Below, in pieces: positions 38,333 to 47,715 of a DNA stretch of 64,000 nt. This DNA comes from Campylobacter concisus (GTDB lineage: Bacteria > Campylobacterota > Campylobacteria > Campylobacterales > Campylobacteraceae). Positions within the stretch are counted from its first letter, which is position 1. Every line of letters begins with the position of its first letter. The notes beneath the pieces were generated by a model. That model did not search any database and was not told the origin of the DNA. It worked only from the letters and a program-made list of their open reading frames with translations. The stretch is taken from assembly GCF_003049705.1 (NCBI RefSeq), contig NZ_PIRF01000001.1, forward strand, positions 310,001 through 374,000. Direction: 5' to 3'. Made by a program: the position numbers and the translations under genes.

Positions 38333-38545
38333 AAATTTTGGGGGCAGCTGGCTTTTTAAATTTAAGCCAAAGTAGAAATTTGGTGAGCCAAGCTGGCTGA
38401 CTCTTAAAATTTAAACTCGAGTAAAAATTTATTAAGATAAGCTAGCTTTTTAAATTAGTTGGCTAAATTGGCTCTTTAAATTCAAACCTAAGTAGAAATT
38501 TAAAGAGCCAATTTAGCCCCTAAAATTTCAGCCTAAAAGCCAAAG
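38333..38545. repeat. Degenerate short repeats between convergent genes
   Basis: The word AAGTAGAAATTT occurs three times (38326 at the protease end, about 38370, about 38489) with a fourth variant AGTAAAAATTT near 38418. Each is set beside GGCT/AGCC words and TTTAAATT tracts, so the gap appears built from three or four decayed copies of a unit of about 50-60 bp. The last unit forms the 22-bp inverted repeat. Confidence 0.6.
38461..38518. terminator. 22-bp perfect inverted repeat
   Basis: GGCTAAATTGGCTCTTTAAATT (split as GGCTAAATTGG and CTCTTTAAATT) at 38461-38482 pairs without mismatch to 38497-38518 around a 14-nt loop. It sits between two convergent genes and is the longest perfect stem in the window. 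A bidirectional terminator is the simple reading; there is no T-run. Confidence 0.75.
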
Positions 38546-39433
38546 CTAAGCGAGAATATCCTTTGGCTTTAGCTTGTTTAGCTTTTGTACTAGATCATCA
38601 AAGCTCGCTCCATTTTCGACCTCGCGCCTGATAAATTCCTCAAAAAACTCACGTTTTATATCTTTATCGGTGTATGTCACGCTCTTTTTGGTAACTTGCA
38701 TAGGCTTAAATTTCTCTTCTTCCATCTCTTCATCGCCATTTTCTCTAACTGGCGTAAGAGCGATATTTTGCAGCACATCAGCGATGCTCTCGCCATTTTG
38801 ATAACTTGTTTTTAGAAATTTTAAAAACTCATCTTTGCTGTTTTTATCAGCGTAGCTTACACGGTGTAACATAGGCTGACCTAAGAATTCTATACGTTTT
38901 TTATCCGAGCTTTGTTCGTAATGTAAAGCCCCGTCTTTAAAAGAAATTTTCACATTTGCGTGCTCGCCAAGTATCCTTTCGGCGGTAAATTCCAGCCATT
39001 TATCTTTAAACTCATCGATACTTAGATCAGAGTCTAGCAAATTTGTAGCCTCACGGCTTAGATAAAGAGCGCCAAAAGCATTGTTGGTTATTTTGTTATT
39101 TACGTTCATTTTGTGATTTTTGATGAACTCATCTACGCTAAAGCCGTTTTTCTCGCTAGTGATGATGGAGTTTAGTCGCCAAAGCTTCGTGCTATCAATG
39201 AAATTTTTAAGGCTAGAGGCTTCATCTTTGTTCACCCCGCTATCAAGGCCATTTATCTTGCCCCAGATAGAAATTTTATCATTTGATGAGTAGCCAGAGA
39301 GCGGTAGATGCTTGATGTCAGCAGTTTTGGTGGGAATTTCTACTTTGTCTAATTTTGTGCTTGTGGCTTGACGCTTACTAAAAGCATCTTGGTAGTTAAA
39401 GCTTTGATTAAATCCATTTAGCGCGTTTATCAT
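38546..39433 (-). CDS. Cj0814-like flagellum-dependent secreted protein (predicted)
   Basis: A 295-residue protein without a Sec signal peptide or membrane segment, rich in Lys, Asp and Ser. The N terminus MINALNGFNQSFNYQDAFSK and the rest recall the Campylobacter Cj0814 family of proteins co-expressed with and exported through the flagellum; I know this family only from memory, so the name is tentative. The ATG at 39433 has AAAGGA at 7 bp. A sigma28-like promoter lies directly upstream (39453-39478), which supports a late flagellar class. Function unknown. Confidence 0.6.
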   Translation of the reverse strand: MINALNGFNQSFNYQDAFSKRQATSTKLDKVEIPTKTADIKHLPLSGYSSNDKISIWGKINGLDSGVNKDEASSLKNFIDSTKLWRLNSIITSEKNGFSVDEFIKNHKMNVNNKITNNAFGALYLSREATNLLDSDLSIDEFKDKWLEFTAERILGEHANVKISFKDGALHYEQSSDKKRIEFLGQPMLHRVSYADKNSKDEFLKFLKTSYQNGESIADVLQNIALTPVRENGDEEMEEEKFKPMQVTKKSVTYTDKDIKREFFEEFIRREVENGASFDDLVQKLNKLKPKDILA

Positions 39434-39452
39434 GTCAAAATCCTTTAACACA

Positions 39453-39478
39453 ATATCGGCAAGCAGATTTAAAATTTA
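39453..39478 (-). promoter_or_regulatory. Sigma28 (FliA)-like promoter
   Basis: On the minus strand TAAA is followed by 14 bases and GCCGATAT, close to the E. coli-type consensus TAAA-N15-GCCGATAA and to the Campylobacter CGATWT core. It ends 20 bp before the ATG at 39433 and overlaps the stop of the upstream small gene. Confidence 0.65.
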
Positions 39479-39706
39479 AGTGGATTGTTTTTTATTGCGG
39501 TATTTTTCAAAAATGGCGATCATTTGGTATGAGTTTTGTGCGATTTTAAATTTATTTGGATTTTTACCAAGTAGCTCTTCTCTTAAAGAGTCGATAAATT
39601 CTCTATCTTTTTTGCAAGCCTCAAAGCTCACTCGTCCCCTAAGTACGGCCATAAATATAATATCAGCAGTCGCATTTATCATCTCAAGCATTTTTTCTTC
39701 GCTCAT
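39476..39706 (-). CDS. Small hypothetical protein, 76 aa
   Basis: A soluble, mostly helical protein with no recognised domain: MSEEKMLEMINATADIIFMA, then a charged middle, ending EKYRNKKQST. Its codon pattern is like that of neighbouring genes, and the opposite-strand frame (39480-39731) is less protein-like. The ribosome site is weak. It lies 33 bp after the monooxygenase-like gene and 42 bp before the secreted-protein gene, on the same strand. Confidence 0.6.
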   Translation of the reverse strand: MSEEKMLEMINATADIIFMAVLRGRVSFEACKKDREFIDSLREELLGKNPNKFKIAQNSYQMIAIFEKYRNKKQST

Positions 39707-39739
39707 TTTTTGTGGATTTTGCCCTTTTTAAAGCAAATA

Positions 39740-40033
39740 TTATTCCTTTGCGCTCACAAAATTTACTATTTTTACCTCTTGGCTCTCTTTGCAAGCCTCC
39801 AGCGCAGCTGCGTTTTTCACCATATGAGCGCTTTTCATATGTTCTTTTTGGCTTGCAAGATCTTCCCAAATTTCCATAAAACAGTATTCATTTTTACCGC
39901 CCACAACCATGCCGCACTCGTAGCTTATGCAGCCTTTGTCTTTTCTTGAAGCTGGCACGATCTCTTTTAAAATTTCTTCAAATTTTGCCTCACACTCAGC
40001 TTTTAACTTTACATTTACATAAAATCCAATCAT
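39740..40033 (-). CDS. Antibiotic biosynthesis monooxygenase-domain protein (YgiN-like)
   Basis: A 97-residue ferredoxin-like fold protein. MIGFYVNVKLKAECEAKFEE, CISYECG and YCFMEIWEDLASQKEHMKS match the ABM (PF03992) pattern of putative quinol monooxygenases such as YgiN. Cofactor-free oxidation of quinols is the usual suggestion, unproven here. An upstream in-frame start exists (40072), but the ATG at 40033 has AAAGGATGGG at the proper distance and aligns with the domain start. Confidence 0.85.
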   Translation of the reverse strand: MIGFYVNVKLKAECEAKFEEILKEIVPASRKDKGCISYECGMVVGGKNEYCFMEIWEDLASQKEHMKSAHMVKNAAALEACKESQEVKIVNFVSAKE

Positions 40034-40140
40034 CTGCCCATCCTTTAAAAAATTTTGGCTAAAATAGTGCAATTTAGACGCAAGTTTGCGTATTACATTA
40101 CAAGGTCTTTAAACGATGAAATGATACAAAACCCTAAATT

Positions 40141-40146
40141 TATAAT
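40141..40146 (+). promoter_or_regulatory. -10 box upstream of the TorA-like gene
   Basis: TATAAT at 40141-40146, 49 bp before the ATG at 40195, in the divergent gap to the monooxygenase-like gene. The leader carries CGGAGAG as ribosome site. Confidence 0.5.
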
Positions 40147-40194
40147 TTCTAAAACCAACCAAAAACAATAAATTTAACCACAATCGGAGAGAAA

Positions 40195-42647
40195 ATGAAA
40201 AGACGAGACTTTTTAAGATTAAGCGCATTAGGCGCGGCTAGCCTTCAAGCAAAAGAGCTTGGAAGCGCAGAGCAAGCGTTATTTGACAAGAAAAGCGGAC
40301 TAAGCGCAAATAAATTTGGCGCATTTTATGTAAGAACTATCGCAGGGCGCGTGGTTGAGACGGTGCCATTTGAGGGCGATGCTTATCCAAACGAGCTAAA
40401 TAACGCAGTCATTGACTACATCCAAAACGAGAGCAGAGTAAAATATCCATTTGTTAGAAAGAGCTTTTTATCCAATCCAAACAACCCAAAACCAGAGCTT
40501 CGCGTCAAAGAGGAATTTGTGCGTGTGAGCTGGGACGAGGCTATAAAGCTAAGTGCAAAAATTTTAAAAGAAAATTTTGATAAATACGGTGCTGAAGCGA
40601 TCTACGGACAGGTTTATCAGTGGGGTAGCCTCGGCAAAGTTGGCCACAGCCAAAAGACCGCAAAGAGGCTACTTAACGTGCTTGGCGGCTACGTAAATGA
40701 GCTTGGTGGCTACTCATACGGCGCAGCGACTGTCATCTTGCCTCACATCACTGGCTTTATCGATCCAACGCTCGCGCCAACAAAGTGGGAGGCTATCTTA
40801 AAAAATGCCAAAACGATCGTATTTTGGGGCACAAACCCAGTCGTTTCAAACAAGATCGCCATTGGCGTGCCGCTTCACAACTCATATAAATACTACGATG
40901 AGATCAGAAAAAAGGGCGAGAGCGGCGAGATGAAAATTTATAGCGTCGATGTTTATCACAACGAAAGCGCAAGATATTTTGGCGCAAAGTACCTTGAAGT
41001 CGTGTCTTGCACCGATACGGCGATGATGATAGGTATGTGTAACTACGTTTTTGAAAAGGGGCTTTACAGCAAAGAATTTATAGAAAAATACACCGTTGGC
41101 TTTGATAAATTTAAAGAGTATATGCTTGGCACAAAAGACGGGGTCAATAAAAACCTAGCTTGGGCAAGTAAAATTTGTGGCGTGAGCGAGCAAGATCTTG
41201 CGAAATTTAGCGAGGATCTAGTCAAAAATGACTCAGTTATAGTTAGTGGCTACGCGATACAAAGGCAAGATCACGGCGAGATGGCGTACTGGGCGCTAGT
41301 GACGCTAAATGCGATGCTTGGACACATCGGCAAAGAGGGTTGTGGCTTTGTCACAAATGACGGCATGCACAAAAACGCTGATGAAAGCTACATAGCGCCT
41401 AAACTAGCGGCTTTTGAGACAAAGGTGCCACAAAATTCATTGATAGCGGCCTTGTGCCAAAGACTAAGGGCTATGAGCTGCCAAACTCAAGGCTCATAGA
41501 CGCGCTTTTAAGCCCTGGCAAAGAGATAACTAGAAATGGCAAGAGCTATAAACTACCAAAGATAAGAGTGATGTTTAACGCCAACGGCTCGACATTTACA
41601 AGGCATCCAGAGACCAACAGAGCGATAAAAGCTATGCAAAAAGTTAGTGCGATCATCACTTGCGAGCCATTTTGGACGAGCACGGCTAAATTTAGCGACA
41701 TCGTCCTGCCAGCTGCGCTTGAGTACGAGCGAACGGACATCGAGATGGCAAACTCTACAAGCGAGTATCTATTTGCGATGAAGCCACTAGTTAAGCCATT
41801 TGGCGAGAGCAAGAGCGACTTCGAGATCGCAAGACTGATCGCAAACGAGTGGGGCAGGGAAGAGGCATTTAGCGAGGGTAAAAGTGAGCTAGAGTGGGTC
41901 AAGACAATATATGAAGATGCCGTTAAAAAGGCTGCTGAGCTTGGGTATGAGAGCATGCCTAGCTTTGAGGAATTTTGGGAGAAGGGATATTTTAGATTTG
42001 ACAAGATCGATGAGAAAAAACGCTACTTTACAAACTACAAGAAATTCCGCGACGATCCAGTGGCAAATCCGTTAAAAACGCCATCTGGCAAGATAGAAAT
42101 TTACTCTGAGACTGTCGCTGGCTTTGGCTATGATGACTGCCCACCGCATGCGACGTGGCTTGAGCCATTTGAGTGGCTTGGCGCAAAAAATAAAAAATAT
42201 CCTATCGCAATTAGCGGCGCGCACTCTAAATTTAGGCTTCACTCACAGCTAAATAACTCCGTGCTTCGCAACTTTAACGAGATCGCAGAGCGCGAGCCAG
42301 TGCTTATAAATCCAAAAACAGCCGAGACTAAAGGGATAAAAATGGGCGATGTGGTGCGTGTATTTAACGACAGGGGCGAAATTTTGTGCGGTGCCTTTGT
42401 GACTGAGGACGTGCCACAAAATGTCGTAATAGTAAGCGAAGGTGCGTGGTATGACCCTGAAAAACTGGGCGAAAAGAGCCTTTGCTTGCACGGAAATTTA
42501 AATGTACTCACAAAAGACGTATCATCAAGCAAGATGAGTCAGAGCAACACCGCTCACACAAGCCTTGTAGATGTCGAGAAATTTAAAGGCGTGCCAAAAC
42601 GCGTGACTGCATTTGACGCACCAAAGATCGGCGTAATGCACGCATAA
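40195..42647 (+). pseudogene. TMAO/biotin-sulfoxide reductase (TorA/BisA type), one frameshift
   Basis: A periplasmic molybdopterin (bis-MGD) reductase of the DMSO reductase family, about 817 residues if repaired. The twin-arginine signal is MKRRDFLRLSALGAA. Serine as Mo ligand is expected in ELGGYSYGAATVILPH (near 170-185), as in TorA/DorA. The frame breaks near 41432: the first frame stops at 41499 and the second carries the protein from about 41436 to 42647. Adding one A to the A-run 41432-41435 restores PQKFIDSGLVPKTKGYELPN. C. jejuni has a homolog (Cj0264c) paired with a cytochrome (Cj0265c); no cytochrome gene lies beside this one. If the break is real the enzyme is dead. Confidence 0.85.
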
Positions 42648-42652
42648 AATAA

Positions 42653-42677
42653 AAGCTATCCTTTAAATGGATAGCTT
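42653..42677. terminator. 9-bp hairpin between the TorA-like gene and the dynamin gene
   Basis: AAGCTATCC (42653-42661) and GGATAGCTT (42669-42677) pair around TTTAAAT. It lies between convergent genes, just after the reductase stop. Confidence 0.7.
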
Positions 42678-42697
42678 CTAAGCTTTAAAAATTTTAT

Positions 42698-44530
42698 TTA
42701 TCTTAATAGCAATGAATTTTCACAAAGCTCTTCAATCTTTGAGATTTGCTCTTTGACTCTTGCTTTTAAGCCATCAAGCATTGCTATTTTTAAAGTATAA
42801 ATTTCATTAAAATCACTCTTTATATCAAGTAAAATTTTATTTAAAAACGAGCTGTTTGAGCACATTAAAGCTTCAAACTCATAAAGGCTAAACGCATCAA
42901 GCATACGCTCATAGACGTCTTTTGCGCTTGGAATATAAAGTGGCGTATTCATCTGCAGATGCGATTCTAGCGTCTTTTCTATCTTTTGCTTTATAAAATA
43001 AACCGCGAGTTTGAGTGCATTTTCATAGTTTGAGGCTAGCTTTATATCAAGCTTTTCGAAAAATAAAGAGACCTTTTGTATAGCCTTAAATTTAGCCGTT
43101 TCATACTCTCTTAAAAAATTTTCATATGTCCGTCCGGCATAGGTGTTTATGGATTTTGTTTCGTAAGCCAAGACTTGATCATCAAAGCTAGCGTAATTTT
43201 CATAGCGAGATTTGTATATTAAAAATTTATCCTCTAAATTTTTATAAAGCTCATTAAACGCTGAGGTTATTGCATTTTCTAGCTCTTTTAGATCTTTTTT
43301 GTAGCGTTTAAAAAATTTATTAAAAACTACATCTTCGTAGATAAGTTTTGAAAAGACTTCGTCGCTATCAAGACTTATTACCTCAAAATTTTCACGCTTA
43401 TAAATTTCTTTGTTTAAAAGCGTCTTTGAAGCGTTAAATTTTGTCTTTGAAAATGGTTTAAGTAGCTTAAATACCTCATCGGCAGCAAGTTTTATAACTT
43501 CACTCATTTGACTATAACTTAAAGCGATCTTTGGCTTAAACTCCTCTTTTATCGCCTCCAGCCTCTCATCTAATGAGCCACTAAATTCATCTAAAATCAA
43601 CCGCGCATTGTCATAAATTTCTAGATGTTTTTCTTGCTCGTTGGTTAGGAGTTTTACGATCTTTTTTGCCCTTGCTTTTATGAAATTTTCTTTAAAGCTC
43701 TTGTCTAAAAAGCACTCTTTAATAGCCTTTAGAGCTTCGTTAAAATTTGAAGCTTCAAGTAGGCTTTTTTCATTATTTGTTATGCCAAGAAGGGCTTGCT
43801 TTGATGAGATAGCGATGATATCCTCAAAAAGCTCGCCATAAGTTTGCCCAGTGTGCTTTAGCAAATTTTCAAGCCCCTCCTCGCTTAGCTTGTCTTTTTG
43901 GTTGATTAGGCAGATCGCTTTTAGATCATTTGCTTTTAAAATTTCTTTGATACTTTCAAGCTCGCTTGCCTTTGCGGCGTTGTTTGCAAGGCTTAGCCAT
44001 ATCGCACCGCTAACCTTTTTTAGTGTATTTTTTGTCTCTTTTGTGTCAGCATCTCTTAGCGAGTTTAGGCCAGGAGTGTCGATGAAATTTATCTCTTTTA
44101 AAATCTCACTTGGCGCATAAAGCGTCATGCCAGAAACTTGCTCGCCTAGCTTATTTAGCTCGGCTAGATCGCTACTTGCTAGCAAGCTCTCGCTACCGTT
44201 TATAAATTTCACACTTAGAAGTGGTATCTTTGCAAATTTTAGCCTCACAGCCTTTGCGGTGACTGGAGTTAGTCCTGATGGCAAGATATCTTGACCAAGC
44301 AGTGCGTTTAAAAACGTTGATTTTCCACTTGAAAATTGACCGATAACAGCTATTAGTGGTGGTTCATTTAGAGTATCTATTAGTAAATTTAAGCTCTCTT
44401 TTATCTGCTCGCTTATATGCAAACTAGGATCGTTTAGATCATTTACGAGCCTAGCTAGCTCACCCTTAAAATCATTTGTAAAGACCTTAAAATATCTCGC
44501 TTTGTAGGCATTTATAAACTCATTAAACAT
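42698..44530 (-). CDS. Bacterial dynamin-like GTPase (DLP2-like)
   Basis: A 610-residue dynamin-family protein. P-loop GQFSSGKS (64-71), G2 threonine in GLTPVTAKAV, G3 DTPGLNS (near 152), G4 NQKD (near 212). The remainder is long helical stalk, with a moderately hydrophobic stretch near 540-590 that could touch membrane. In C. jejuni the pair Cj0411/Cj0412 forms a hetero-oligomer that tethers membranes; this is the smaller partner. It overlaps the larger partner gene by 8 bp, so the two are made together. Confidence 0.9.
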   Translation of the reverse strand: MFNEFINAYKARYFKVFTNDFKGELARLVNDLNDPSLHISEQIKESLNLLIDTLNEPPLIAVIGQFSSGKSTFLNALLGQDILPSGLTPVTAKAVRLKFAKIPLLSVKFINGSESLLASSDLAELNKLGEQVSGMTLYAPSEILKEINFIDTPGLNSLRDADTKETKNTLKKVSGAIWLSLANNAAKASELESIKEILKANDLKAICLINQKDKLSEEGLENLLKHTGQTYGELFEDIIAISSKQALLGITNNEKSLLEASNFNEALKAIKECFLDKSFKENFIKARAKKIVKLLTNEQEKHLEIYDNARLILDEFSGSLDERLEAIKEEFKPKIALSYSQMSEVIKLAADEVFKLLKPFSKTKFNASKTLLNKEIYKRENFEVISLDSDEVFSKLIYEDVVFNKFFKRYKKDLKELENAITSAFNELYKNLEDKFLIYKSRYENYASFDDQVLAYETKSINTYAGRTYENFLREYETAKFKAIQKVSLFFEKLDIKLASNYENALKLAVYFIKQKIEKTLESHLQMNTPLYIPSAKDVYERMLDAFSLYEFEALMCSNSSFLNKILLDIKSDFNEIYTLKIAMLDGLKARVKEQISKIEELCENSLLLR

Positions 44531-46610
44531 TTTTAATATCCTCTAAAAGTGAGTAAATTTCATCTTGCAAGGAGGTCTTTTGCTTAAGCTTTGAAATTGA
44601 GCTTTGGTTTTGTAAATTTAGCTCATTAAGTTTTTCATTAAGGACTAAAAGTCTTTGGTTTAGAGTCTCTTTTTGGCTCATCTCATAAGCCTTTACTCGC
44701 TCTTTTAGCAGTTTTTTTTCGTGTTCTGCTAGCATCTCACAAAACTGTGATATGCTTTTATTGTTAAGTAAATTTTGTCTTAAACTTAAAAGTGCCTCAT
44801 CTGGCTCACTTTTGCTTAAAATTTTAGCTTCAAGCTCATCTAAAAGCTCACCAAAATCAAGCTCCACGCCCATTTGCTTTAAAAAGTCATTTATACTAAA
44901 AATTTTATTTTCACTCACCTTAAAGCCATCAAAGCTTAAAGCGATATTTTGCTCGCATGACTTTGTCTGCACTAAAGTTTCATTTCTAGCCTCTCTCATA
45001 AGTGCCGCAACTCCGTCACAAAGTGTAGTTTTTGCTATTTGTGTAAGACGCTTTAGATTTAAATTTTCTCTTTTACTTTTGCAGTAAGCAATCTCACTCT
45101 TAAGCCTTTCATTTAGATTTTGTAGTAACGCTTCAAGCCCCATTTTATAGATATCTTTTGCATTTTTATCATCGAGTTTTTTTAGCTCGCCTTCTAAAAG
45201 CCTTTCAAGTTTTGTGAAATTTTCATTAAGAGAATTTTTGATATTTGCTTGCTCGTTTTGCAAAGCTTCTAGCTCTAAACCAAATGCTTTAAGCTCTAAA
45301 ATTTCAGCCTTTGTGGCTTCGAGTTTTATTTTTAAAATATTTTGTAATTCTTTTTGATATGAGCTTAAAATGAGAGCTGATTTTTTAGAGTCTTTGCCAA
45401 AAAGCACATCGTAAAGATACTCTTTAAACTCCGGCACGCCACTATTTAAAGCGCCATCAAGATAAGCTTTAGCGCTAAGAGCAAAATAATCTATCTTGAT
45501 ATCATTTATCTGCTCGCCAATCGCTTTTTTTACGTAGTTAAGCGTTTCATTAATATCCTTTGCATCTAGCTCATCAGCGTGAGTTAGCACGATAGCAACT
45601 CTTACGATGTGCGAGTTTTCAAGGCATTTTTTCAAAAATAGTGCGTCTTTTTGCGTTGCACTTTGTGAGGCATTCATGAGATGAGCCAAAAGGTCGCACT
45701 CTTTCATAAAATTTGTAGTTATTTGCTCTCTTAAAACGATCGCATCATCTATGCCCGGAGTGTCTATAATGCAGACATTATCTCTTAAAAGCTCCAAGTC
45801 ATCATAAAGCTCAACGCTTTTTACGAGATTTGCTGTTTTTGAGCTTGAAGATGTATAGTTTTTGATCTCATCTAGGCTGATCTCTACGCTACTAGCTGGT
45901 AAATTTTTGCTTGAAAGTCCAAGCTCTTCTAGCTCGTCTGGGCTATAAAAATTTACCTTTGCATGGCTAGTTGTTGCGTGCTTTAAGATGGTTAAATTTA
46001 TGGTTTCAGGCACATTTGAAGTGCCTAGGACGGATTTGTTTAAAAGGGCATTTAAAAGGGTTGATTTGCCAGAGTTTATGACGCCACTTACTGCGATGTT
46101 AAAAAGCGTTTCGTTTGATTTTTTCTTGGCGTTTTTTAAAGCTAGTAAAAATTCTTTATCTTCATCAAGCATGCTTGCTTTTTCATTTATCTCATTTAGA
46201 AAATCTAGGCTCTTGTGAAAGTGATCTTTTGGTTTTGTGTTAGAAATTTCTGCTTTATTTTGATTTGAGTTTTTGCTTATAAATTTTATTAAAAAATCAA
46301 ATTTTTCATGGCCAATTATCTTTTCATCACGTAGCTTTTGTAAGTAGATTGCGAGTTCATCACTTGAAATTTTTGCTTCATTTAGTGCTTTTATTGTGGC
46401 TAGCTGTGCACTTTGTATACTAAAGATATCAAGTCCTACGCCTAACTTTTTTAAGATAGTTCTAAACTCGGCAAGGGCCATAAACTCATCTAAATTTTTC
46501 TCATCACAAGATAAAAGAAGCGCTAGTAGATCTGGGTAAAAAGGTACGCTCGCATCAGTGTTGGCGTAAATTTTATTTAAATGCCAAGCGTGATTTAAAA
46601 ACTCGTCCAT
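44523..46610 (-). CDS. Bacterial dynamin-like GTPase (DLP1-like)
   Basis: About 695 residues from the ATG at 46610. The N-terminal 170 residues are helical, then comes a GTPase domain with P-loop GVINSGKS, a G2 region SNVPETINLT, G3 DTPGIDD and G4 THAD, followed by a long coiled-coil stalk. It is the larger partner of the adjacent dynamin, equivalent to Cj0411. The frame stays open to a TTG at 46685, giving 25 more residues; neither start has a strong ribosome site. The gene follows tsaD on the same strand. Confidence 0.88.
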   Translation of the reverse strand: MDEFLNHAWHLNKIYANTDASVPFYPDLLALLLSCDEKNLDEFMALAEFRTILKKLGVGLDIFSIQSAQLATIKALNEAKISSDELAIYLQKLRDEKIIGHEKFDFLIKFISKNSNQNKAEISNTKPKDHFHKSLDFLNEINEKASMLDEDKEFLLALKNAKKKSNETLFNIAVSGVINSGKSTLLNALLNKSVLGTSNVPETINLTILKHATTSHAKVNFYSPDELEELGLSSKNLPASSVEISLDEIKNYTSSSSKTANLVKSVELYDDLELLRDNVCIIDTPGIDDAIVLREQITTNFMKECDLLAHLMNASQSATQKDALFLKKCLENSHIVRVAIVLTHADELDAKDINETLNYVKKAIGEQINDIKIDYFALSAKAYLDGALNSGVPEFKEYLYDVLFGKDSKKSALILSSYQKELQNILKIKLEATKAEILELKAFGLELEALQNEQANIKNSLNENFTKLERLLEGELKKLDDKNAKDIYKMGLEALLQNLNERLKSEIAYCKSKRENLNLKRLTQIAKTTLCDGVAALMREARNETLVQTKSCEQNIALSFDGFKVSENKIFSINDFLKQMGVELDFGELLDELEAKILSKSEPDEALLSLRQNLLNNKSISQFCEMLAEHEKKLLKERVKAYEMSQKETLNQRLLVLNEKLNELNLQNQSSISKLKQKTSLQDEIYSLLEDIKNV

Positions 46611-46707
46611 AAAAGATTCTTTTTTTTGAAATTTTTTAGATTTTATTACGTTTTTACTTACGAAGCTATCAAGATTTAGGTACAAAATTTTATGTTTTTT
46701 AAAAAGT

Positions 46708-47715
46708 TTAATTTAACTCAAGCTTTTTAAAGCTAACTCTTGGATTTATATTTAGCTCGCTATGGTTTACAAACTCGCCTTTTAGGTACTTCTCACGCCC
46801 CGCTCTTGCTATCATCAAGGCGTTATCAGAGCAAAACTCAAGTGGAGCTAGCAAAAGCTCGCACTCATTTTTTTGGCAAAGCGCTTCAAGCCTTTTTCGT
46901 AAATTTAGATTTGCACTTGCACCGCCAACTACGCCAAAACGCTTAAAATTTCTTAAACAAAAGACCTTTTCAAGCTTGTTTAAAATGTGCTCACAGGCAG
47001 TATTTTCAAATGCGTAGCAGATGTCAGCGATATCTTTTGGAGTGATACTATCTAGCTTTGAAATTTCGACTCTGACTTGGTTTTTAAGCCCCGAAAAACT
47101 ATACTCAAGACGTTTATCATGAAGAAGTGGAATGGTAAAATGAAACCTCTCTTTGTCTTTGCAAAGTAAGGCATTTTGCTGCACCACGACACCGCCTGGA
47201 TAACCAAGATCAAGCATTTTAGCAACCTTGTCAAAGCTCTCACCAAAGCTATCATCGCTAGTGCTTGCTATCTCAGTGATTTCACCATTTTCGTCAATCT
47301 CTAAGATCATCGTGTGTCCGCCACTAACTAACAGGACACCAAGTGGAAAGGTGGCTTCACGATCTAAAAATAGTGAGTAGATGTGGCCAACTAAATGATT
47401 TACAGCAATTAGCGGGATATTTAGAGCCACGCTTAGCGCTTTTGCCATACTGACACCGCCTATTAGGCTCACACTAAGACCCGGCTCATTTGTCACAGCG
47501 ATCGCTTTTATATCTTTAAAATTTGGCAAGATACCCTCTAAAAGTGCTGGCAGTGCCTTTGTATGAAGTCTTGCTGCAAGCTCAGGAACAACGCCACCAA
47601 AGATAGCGTGCTCCTCTTCTTGAGAAATTTTTTTATAATAAATCTTCTCTAAAGTGCGTTCATCTATGAGTGCGACCGAACTATCATCGCAGCTACTTTC
47701 GATACCAAGTATCAT
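46708..47715 (-). CDS. tsaD: tRNA N6-threonylcarbamoyladenosine transferase TsaD
   Basis: A 335-residue ASKHA-fold protein that transfers the threonylcarbamoyl group to A37 of ANN-decoding tRNAs together with TsaB and TsaE. Visible motifs are MILGIESSCDDSS at the start, the metal histidines in AVNHLVGHIYS (near 105-115), VSGGHTMI, and VVGGASANLNLR near the C terminus. It overlaps pgp1 by 4 bp, the same order as in C. jejuni (Cj1344c-Cj1345c). Confidence 0.95.
   Translation of the reverse strand: MILGIESSCDDSSVALIDERTLEKIYYKKISQEEEHAIFGGVVPELAARLHTKALPALLEGILPNFKDIKAIAVTNEPGLSVSLIGGVSMAKALSVALNIPLIAVNHLVGHIYSLFLDREATFPLGVLLVSGGHTMILEIDENGEITEIASTSDDSFGESFDKVAKMLDLGYPGGVVVQQNALLCKDKERFHFTIPLLHDKRLEYSFSGLKNQVRVEISKLDSITPKDIADICYAFENTACEHILNKLEKVFCLRNFKRFGVVGGASANLNLRKRLEALCQKNECELLLAPLEFCSDNALMIARAGREKYLKGEFVNHSELNINPRVSFKKLELN

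Noticed and set aside
38333-38545. Possible CRISPR array from recurring AAGTAGAAATTT
   Set aside because: Only three or four decayed short words with irregular spacing, no identical repeats and no cas genes.
39480-39949. Plus-strand open frames opposite the two small minus-strand genes
   Set aside because: The minus-strand frame at 39740-40033 has a clear ABM domain and ribosome site; the plus-strand frames have neither.
41546-42004. 152-codon open frame antisense to the TorA-like gene
   Set aside because: It mirrors a conserved coding region on the other strand, has no ribosome site and shows Ser/Leu-rich shadow composition.
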